Positions 31,234-35,279 of a stretch of DNA of 35,279 bases are shown in pieces. The stretch covers positions 314 to 35,592 of the forward strand of contig DGHL01000075.1 of the NCBI GenBank assembly GCA_002392645.1, given 5' to 3'. The position numbers and the translations under genes were made by a program. Numbering within the stretch: the stretch's first letter is position 1; every line of letters starts with the position of its first letter. The notes below the pieces were generated by a model. The model was not told where the DNA came from and made no database searches. It saw only the letters and a program-made list of their open reading frames with translations. This DNA is from Prevotellaceae bacterium UBA3849 (GTDB taxonomy: Bacteria > Bacteroidota > Bacteroidia > Bacteroidales > Bacteroidaceae).

Positions 31234-31241
31234 TAATTTTG
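31234..31241 (+). promoter_or_regulatory. Promoter -7 element of the second ATPase gene
   Basis: TAATTTTG matches the consensus, with TTG at 31211-31213 about 20 bases upstream. The start codon at 31263 is 22 bases downstream. Confidence 0.6.
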
Positions 31242-31262
31242 TAACCAAAACAATAATATAGT

Positions 31263-32693
31263 ATGGATAAGCTTATAGGACGCGAGCGCGAATTTGATGA
31301 ATTAAAATGGGCGATGAAATCTCAACGCTCAGAGCTGATAGTGATGTATGGTCGCCGTCGAGTAGGTAAGACATTCCTTGTGCGGAGGTTTTTTAACGAC
31401 ACATATAGTTTTCACTATGTAGGTGCACACAAACAAAGCAAAGAGGCACAACTGCAAAATTTCAGGGAGGCTCTCTTACAATATGGAATAAAAGAGATAA
31501 TTCCTGATAATTTAGGCAATTGGCATGATGCTTTCTTGTGTCTTGAGAAACATCTGGAGGGTTGTAAGGAGGCACGCAAGGTGGTTTTCTTTGACGAGAT
31601 GCCTTGGATGGATACGCATGGTAGCGAATTCCTGGCGGAGCTGGAATATTTCTGGGCAAACTGGGTGCAAAATCGCGATGACATAGTCTTTATAGCCTGT
31701 GGAAGTGCCACAAGCTGGATGAAAGAAAAAATAGAAGACAACCAGGGTGGACTACATAATCGCATAACCCACCATATCTACTTGCGACCATTTTATTTAA
31801 AAGAGTGTAAAGCCTATCTGGAAGATCATGGTTTCGAATGGGATGACTACCAGATTCTGCAATGCTATATGCTTTTTGGTGGCGTTCCTTATTATCTGAG
31901 CCTGCTGCGTCCATACCTTAGTCTGCCAGAGAATGTGGATTCACTCATATTCCGTCGTGGTGGAGATTTGTGTAATGAATTTGACGAACTCTATAATGCA
32001 TTGTTCAACAAGGCGGACAGGTATATCAACATCGTTAAGCTTCTTGCCACAAAACGCCAGGGATTTATGCGTGCAGAGATAGAAAAAGCAACTGGTTACA
32101 GTGGAGGGGGCCTGACCAAGATGCTTGATAACCTGGAACGTTGCGACTTCATTACATCTTATGCCCAGTATGGCAATAAAAACAAACTTACGCTATATCG
32201 CCTGGCAGACTTCTATACATTATTCTATCTACGCTACGTAGATGGGAACAATTCAAGAGACGAACAATATTGGCAACATCATTTCACAGACAGAAGCGTA
32301 GAATCATGGGAAGGCTTTACATTTGAAGAGGTATGCCTACACCACCTTCCACAAATAAAACAAGGATTAGGGATTTCTGGCATGGCAACAGAAGCCTCAT
32401 CATGGCGCTTTGTCCCTGCACAAGGAGACCAACGTAAGGGAGCACAGATAGACTTGGTGATTAAGCGGGCAGATAAGATTGTTCACTTAATAGAAATGAA
32501 ATTCAGCGAGCGTCCCTTTGTCATAACAAAAGAATATGAGGAGCGCCTACAACAACGTAAGAATTTGTTTATGGAGCTTACAAACCTAAAGCGTGGTGCT
32601 GTACATACATTCATAACACCAGTTGGATTGAAGAAAGGCATCCACACAACATTCGTACACAGTCAACTGACAGCCAAGGACTTGTTTGGATGA
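31263..32693 (+). CDS. Archaeal-type AAA ATPase with DUF234-like C-terminal nuclease-like domain
   Basis: A 476-residue protein opening with MDKLIGREREFDELKWAM, the N-terminal signature of the archaeal-ATPase family. Walker A is GRRRVGKT at 30-37, Walker B VVFFDEMPWMD with D111-E112, followed by ACGSATSWM and LRPFYLKE (sensor and lid). A winged-helix segment (YSGGGLTKMLDNLERCDFI) precedes the C-terminal domain with IDLVIKRADKIVHLIEMKFS (about 396-415), an I-D-x(n)-E-x-K nuclease-like core as in DUF234. It is divergent from the DUF4143 ATPase and has different upstream repeats. The function of such proteins is not established; a defence or mobile-element maintenance role is inference. Confidence 0.9.
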   Translation: MDKLIGREREFDELKWAMKSQRSELIVMYGRRRVGKTFLVRRFFNDTYSFHYVGAHKQSKEAQLQNFREALLQYGIKEIIPDNLGNWHDAFLCLEKHLEGCKEARKVVFFDEMPWMDTHGSEFLAELEYFWANWVQNRDDIVFIACGSATSWMKEKIEDNQGGLHNRITHHIYLRPFYLKECKAYLEDHGFEWDDYQILQCYMLFGGVPYYLSLLRPYLSLPENVDSLIFRRGGDLCNEFDELYNALFNKADRYINIVKLLATKRQGFMRAEIEKATGYSGGGLTKMLDNLERCDFITSYAQYGNKNKLTLYRLADFYTLFYLRYVDGNNSRDEQYWQHHFTDRSVESWEGFTFEEVCLHHLPQIKQGLGISGMATEASSWRFVPAQGDQRKGAQIDLVIKRADKIVHLIEMKFSERPFVITKEYEERLQQRKNLFMELTNLKRGAVHTFITPVGLKKGIHTTFVHSQLTAKDLFG

Positions 32694-32727
32694 GAATAAT
32701 CTTTACTCAGCTTTCACAAGCCTTATA

Positions 32728-32774
32728 ATAAATTAAGGTGTGAACCCATTATTTGGATTCACACCTTAATTTAT
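32728..32774. terminator. Bidirectional terminator, 17-bp perfect stem
   Basis: ATAAATTAAGGTGTGAA (32728-32744) pairs perfectly with TTCACACCTTAATTTAT (32758-32774) around a 13-base loop. It lies between the convergent ends of the second ATPase gene and the unknown gene at 32816. Confidence 0.8.
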
Positions 32775-32815
32775 ATACAGATGCCTTTGCGAGCCATTTC
32801 AGATGTATGGCGTTG

Positions 32816-33217
32816 TCATCCCTGCGCAGCGATGTTGGCGACTGCCTCTGCCTCTATTCCGTCGAGGATGAAGAGGGCGGTAACGGGTTCGTATATCATC
32901 TGCTTGAACTGCAACAGCTGGAAGGCGGCAAAGGAACCGTCGCGCGAGCGGCACAGCTCAAGCATGTAGTTGCCGTTTACCGTGGGCTGTGCGCTGAACT
33001 TGCTCAGTGACTGCAGCATAACGTCACGCTGGCTGGTGAGTATGTGTAGCAGACGCTCACCGTCGCCGGGTGTGTACTCTATCTTCCTTGCCTCTATCAC
33101 GCTATGCGTGGGTGCATAGAACGCAGTGGTGCGCAGTCCAAACCATGATGATTTTGTCACTATACGTTTATCCTTACGGATGGTGTCCCACATCCGCATA
33201 TTCTTTATATTTGCCAT
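32816..33217 (-). CDS. Unknown small cytoplasmic protein
   Basis: A 133-residue protein, start at 33217 (MANIKNMRMWDTIRKDKRIV); the longer frame to 33316 runs through the hairpin region and is not used. Visible features are a mixed basic start, FGLRTTAFYAPTHSVIEARK, then a glutamine- and leucine-rich part (SFAAFQLLQFKQMIYEPVTA) and a short end in NIAAQG. No signal peptide or membrane helix and no recognised family. It faces the ATPase gene. Confidence 0.6.
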   Translation of the reverse strand: MANIKNMRMWDTIRKDKRIVTKSSWFGLRTTAFYAPTHSVIEARKIEYTPGDGERLLHILTSQRDVMLQSLSKFSAQPTVNGNYMLELCRSRDGSFAAFQLLQFKQMIYEPVTALFILDGIEAEAVANIAAQG

Positions 33218-33292
33218 CTTTGTCAAATGTCTTTGTTTGATTATTACTAAAAACCTCCCTCTATCTACCATAAACAAAAAACGCAGCCCACC

Positions 33293-33345
33293 TGCGGAGA
33301 CACGTTGAGTTTGCAAAGTAGAGTTAAAGTGTGTGTCTCCGCAGT
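33293..33345 (-). terminator. Terminator after 33372-33803
   Basis: CTGCGGAGACAC (33293-33304) pairs with GTGTCTCCGCAG (33334-33345), a perfect 12-bp stem with a 29-base loop. On the minus strand it is followed by GTGGGCTGCGTTTTTTGTTT. It lies 27 bases after the stop at 33372. Confidence 0.68.
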
Positions 33346-33371
33346 AAGACTGCTATATTATAATAATGTGA

Positions 33372-33803
33372 CTAACAAAGAAGGCGCCTCAACGCTATGA
33401 CGTAGTACAAGCGTGGAGACGACACACCCACCGTCCGCATCGCCAGGGTGCGGTCAGCCATGAGTGTGCAGGCATGGTAAACAGGGTTATACGATTTGTT
33501 TCCACTATGGGGAGAATGTGGTTTTCCCCCGTGTGTAGGCGTCAGCTTCACCTGTCTCGGCGATGCCACGCGCGACTGTGATACAGGTCTGAATACAGAG
33601 TTTGCCACCGTGCGGCGGTGCTCCTCCATGATGCCGTGGCACAGAGCGTCGCGATTGTCAAGGCACTCCTCGCTCCTTTCGCCGCCATAGTCCACGCAGC
33701 CTTGCGCCCTGACACCACAGAGCATGCCAGAGAGCACCGACAGCACCATAGCCGTCAGCAGGTATGTCATGAAACTATGTCTCAGTCTTGCGCCATTCAT
33801 CAT
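33372..33803 (-). CDS. Unknown exported small protein, probably hydrophobic N-terminus
   Basis: A 143-residue frame. After MMNGARLRHSF comes a hydrophobic stretch (MTYLLTAMVLSVLSGMLCGV) ending in RAQ, a plausible signal peptide. The rest is rich in H, R, S and P and finishes with SSPRLYYVIALRRLLC; similar ...YYV-x-x-LR-x-x-... C-termini are seen in small Bacteroidales proteins of unknown role. The hydrophobic start and a matching terminator favour a real gene, but composition is unusual, so certainty is moderate. Confidence 0.45.
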   Translation of the reverse strand: MMNGARLRHSFMTYLLTAMVLSVLSGMLCGVRAQGCVDYGGERSEECLDNRDALCHGIMEEHRRTVANSVFRPVSQSRVASPRQVKLTPTHGGKPHSPHSGNKSYNPVYHACTLMADRTLAMRTVGVSSPRLYYVIALRRLLC

Positions 33804-33916
33804 ATCTTATAACATCTGCCTTTTTAAAATAACGCTCCTCTCCCCGTTTTATTGTCAAAGGGTTGGTTATTCAAGTAAATTATTCTGAATCAAAGCATGA
33901 CTCCTAAAATGTAAAA

Positions 33917-33944
33917 CTACATCTTTATGGGGGAATAATTCAAA
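33917..33944. repeat. Isolated copy of the ATPase-upstream repeat
   Basis: The bases CTACATCTTTATGGGGGAAT followed by AATTCAAA share 21 consecutive bases with the copy at 30847-30867. No ATPase gene or remnant lies beside it. It directly precedes the 20-bp hairpin at 33942. Confidence 0.72.
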
Positions 33945-33987
33945 TCACTTTGTCACTAAAAGGGTTGTTTTAGTGACAAAGTGATTT
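33942..33987. repeat. Perfect 20-bp hairpin (island element 1)
   Basis: AAATCACTTTGTCACTAAAA (33942-33961) and its exact complement (33968-33987) flank a 6-base loop GGGTTG. The stem is perfect. No T-run sufficient for a classic terminator follows. Confidence 0.85.
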
Positions 33988-34071
33988 CTTAGGGCGTTCG
34001 GCTTCACGATGCTAAATAGAGAAAAGGGAGGAGGAAAATAGCTCTCAAAATGCTAAAGTTGGTAAAAAATA

Positions 34072-34116
34072 TTGTCCGGGTTGGTAAAATTAATCGTATT
34101 TTACCAACCCGGACAA
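34072..34116. repeat. Perfect 19-bp hairpin (island element 2)
   Basis: TTGTCCGGGTTGGTAAAAT (34072-34090) and its exact complement (34098-34116) with a 7-base loop TAATCGT. It abuts the first copy of the 22-bp-period array at 34118. Confidence 0.85.
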
Positions 34117-34117
34117 C

Positions 34118-34224
34118 GTAATATGATAGCTTTTGCGATGTAATTCGATAGCTTTCACACTGTAAAAGCTATGCTTTTACAAGGTAATATGATAGCTTTT
34201 ACAACCTAAAACGATAGCTTTTAC
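34118..34224. repeat. 22-bp-period repeat array, locus 4 (five copies)
   Basis: Units at 34118-34136, 34140-34158, 34162-34180, 34184-34202 and 34206-34224, all starting 22 bases apart. The third is a hybrid palindrome (GTAAAAGCTATGCTTTTAC) made of an inverted and a forward half. The first two and the last are diverged from the consensus GTAATATGATAGCTTTTAC; the fourth is exact. Confidence 0.85.
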
Positions 34225-34404
34225 ATTTTACGAAAAATCCCATTGCTGATTATCAGTAAGTTACGAGCGTTGGAATTTTGCCCGATTTTCAAAATAATTT
34301 CCCGTCGAAAGGATTTCATCGCAAGGAATTTGAGGTGCGAAAAATCAAAGTGTAAGGAAAAAGGGCAAAAATCATGCAAAAAGTAAAAGCATACCTTGCA
34401 AGCG

Positions 34405-34421
34405 GAGTCATGTAATGACTC
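34405..34421. terminator. Small hairpin with T-rich tail in the gene-less island
   Basis: GAGTCAT-GTA-ATGACTC, followed by TGCTTTTATCTTTTT on the plus strand. It could end a transcript of the 34230-34400 region, but no coding frame or promoter for one was found there. No other feature was seen in 34225-34404 or 34422-34530. Confidence 0.45.
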
Positions 34422-34531
34422 TGCTTTTATCTTTTTCTGGTAGCGCTGCCATTAACCGACGGTGCCAGGAGTGAATTTCACTCGCCATAGCAACGATCAG
34501 CATGCAGATACTTGTACGCTAAATATGTAAA

Positions 34532-34555
34532 TCAAAAATCTGACAGTGGGAATTA
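34532..34555. repeat. 24-base inverted copy of the MITE end sequence
   Basis: The minus-strand reading TAATTCCCACTGTCAGATTT, continuing TTGA, is identical over 24 bases to 585-608 at the other end of the window. It lies 11 bases after the stop of the gene at 34566, much as the other copy lies behind uppS. The opposite end of such an element was not found nearby, so it may be a solo or decayed end. Confidence 0.7.
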
Positions 34556-34565
34556 ACTCCCTAAA

Positions 34566-35279
34566 TTATTGATTCTCTGTCTTGGCAACATTCTGGAAGG
34601 TGAAGACCTTGCCAGTGGATGCCTGGTAATACTTCACGGTGACGCTCTCACCCACGGTGCGACCGAAGACTGTCAAGGAGAGCGATGGGTTGACAGCCGT
34701 CAGCTGCGTAACTCCACGGCACTCGCTGCCCACAAAGGCGGCAATGAGGTCGCCGGCGGCAGGGATGACGGAAATCATGTTCAGCAGATAGTCTGCACCG
34801 TATGTCATCACCACGGGGTACTTTGACGAACCAAAGGTGAACTGCGGTATGAAGTCGGTTTCCACTCCTATGACATACCCTGACTGGTAAGTAATGGTGC
34901 CCGAACGCGTGAACACCTGCTTCAGCCGTGCACAGTAGTACTTCATTGTGACATACAGCTGCTGGCCTTCGCTCTCGTTACCCCATGCCTTTAGTAGATA
35001 GGTGGTGGTATTTGCATCCTGGCTGCCATGGTCGATAGCGGGACTGTTCACACCGCGACACTCGCCCGACACAAAGACAGCCAGGCGGTCATCGGTACTG
35101 GTATATGGCTTCAGGGCATCTTCTATCTGCACCTTCACTATGCTCCAGTTCTCGTAGTTCTGTATGTCAGGCTCCTGCCACTGTGGACGGGCATCGTCAG
35201 CCTGCCAGTCTATCTGCCACGACGGAGCCTCGCTGACCGTCGTAACACTGTATCCGTCGGTCTTCGGATTGTCATCGTC
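34566..35279 (-). CDS. Surface-type repeat protein, 5'-truncated by the window edge
   Basis: The frame is open from the window edge to the stop at 34566-34568, 237 codons; an ATG-like start at 35138 is a GTG inside the gene and is not used. The visible part begins DDDNPKTDGYSVTTVSEAPS and has tryptophan-rich DWQADDARPQWQEPD-IQNYENW. Two repeats of about 90 residues follow, each with an A-x-F-V-x-x-E-C-R-G-V core (VFVSGECRGV, AAFVGSECRGV) and a K-Y-Y end. Such ECRG repeats are found in exported Bacteroidales surface lipoproteins. The N-terminal lipoprotein signal would lie outside the window. Confidence 0.75.
   Translation of the reverse strand, partial: DDDNPKTDGYSVTTVSEAPSWQIDWQADDARPQWQEPDIQNYENWSIVKVQIEDALKPYTSTDDRLAVFVSGECRGVNSPAIDHGSQDANTTTYLLKAWGNESEGQQLYVTMKYYCARLKQVFTRSGTITYQSGYVIGVETDFIPQFTFGSSKYPVVMTYGADYLLNMISVIPAAGDLIAAFVGSECRGVTQLTAVNPSLSLTVFGRTVGESVTVKYYQASTGKVFTFQNVAKTENQ

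Noticed and set aside
33496..33812. Small plus-strand frames overlapping 33372-33803
   Set aside because: Less protein-like than the minus-strand frame with its signal-like N-terminus and matching terminator, though certainty is limited.

Overview
The window looks like a chromosomal segment from a Prevotella-like member of the Bacteroidales. The evidence is an SusD/RagB lipoprotein, a DUF4421 barrel, a GLUG-repeat surface protein with a T9SS-style C-terminus, DUF3791-type small genes, lipoboxes of the form L-T-S-C, and repeated TAnnTTTG (-7) promoter elements instead of sigma70 boxes. Shine-Dalgarno sequences are mostly weak or absent. There are no rRNA or tRNA genes, no complete insertion sequence and no CRISPR array that I can support. 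Genus-level placement is inference.

Layout. 1-557: 3' part of uppS, followed by a 250-bp MITE-like element (572-821). 900-3827: an SusD-like lipoprotein without a SusC partner, then an exported tandem-OsmC protein and a terminator. 3938-8367: a DUF4421 barrel gene divergent from a likely copper-acquisition pair, a lipoprotein with two Met/His YtkA-like modules and an OprC/NosA-type TonB receptor that keeps the CxxxM and HxM copper ligands. 8681-10376: two unknown membrane proteins and a truncated RhuM gene. 10547-17141: a rightward run with a single-chain Type ISP/IIG-like restriction-modification enzyme, a GH43 glycosidase and two genes of unknown function. 17254-19499: a tightly coupled operon (four ATGA overlaps) with a DUF3791 gene, a 17-codon relic of a DUF3990-like toxin, a second small partner gene, a DUF3784-like membrane protein and an S66 LD-carboxypeptidase. 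19599-27705: leftward genes for an M15 peptidase, exported unknown proteins, a 59-aa peptide and a 1386-aa GLUG protein. 28078-29178: a HAD-like lipoprotein. 29431-32693: two divergent AAA+ ATPases, each with a C-terminal nuclease-like domain and its own class of upstream repeats. 32816-35279: small unknown genes, a hairpin-rich island without genes, and the 3' part of a surface-type repeat protein.

Functional themes are outer-membrane nutrient and metal capture (SusD, copper locus, GH43), envelope and peptidoglycan processing (UppS, S66 and M15 peptidases), and mobile or defence material (R-M enzyme, RhuM relic, toxin-deleted toxin-antitoxin operon, paired ATPases). The intergenic DNA is unusually rich in short repeats: a 22-bp-period family (GTAATATGATAGCTTTTAC) at four loci, GC-rich extragenic palindromes, CCACAGATT repeats and a covarying hairpin pair. 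Promoters and terminators are pattern matches by eye, not measured.
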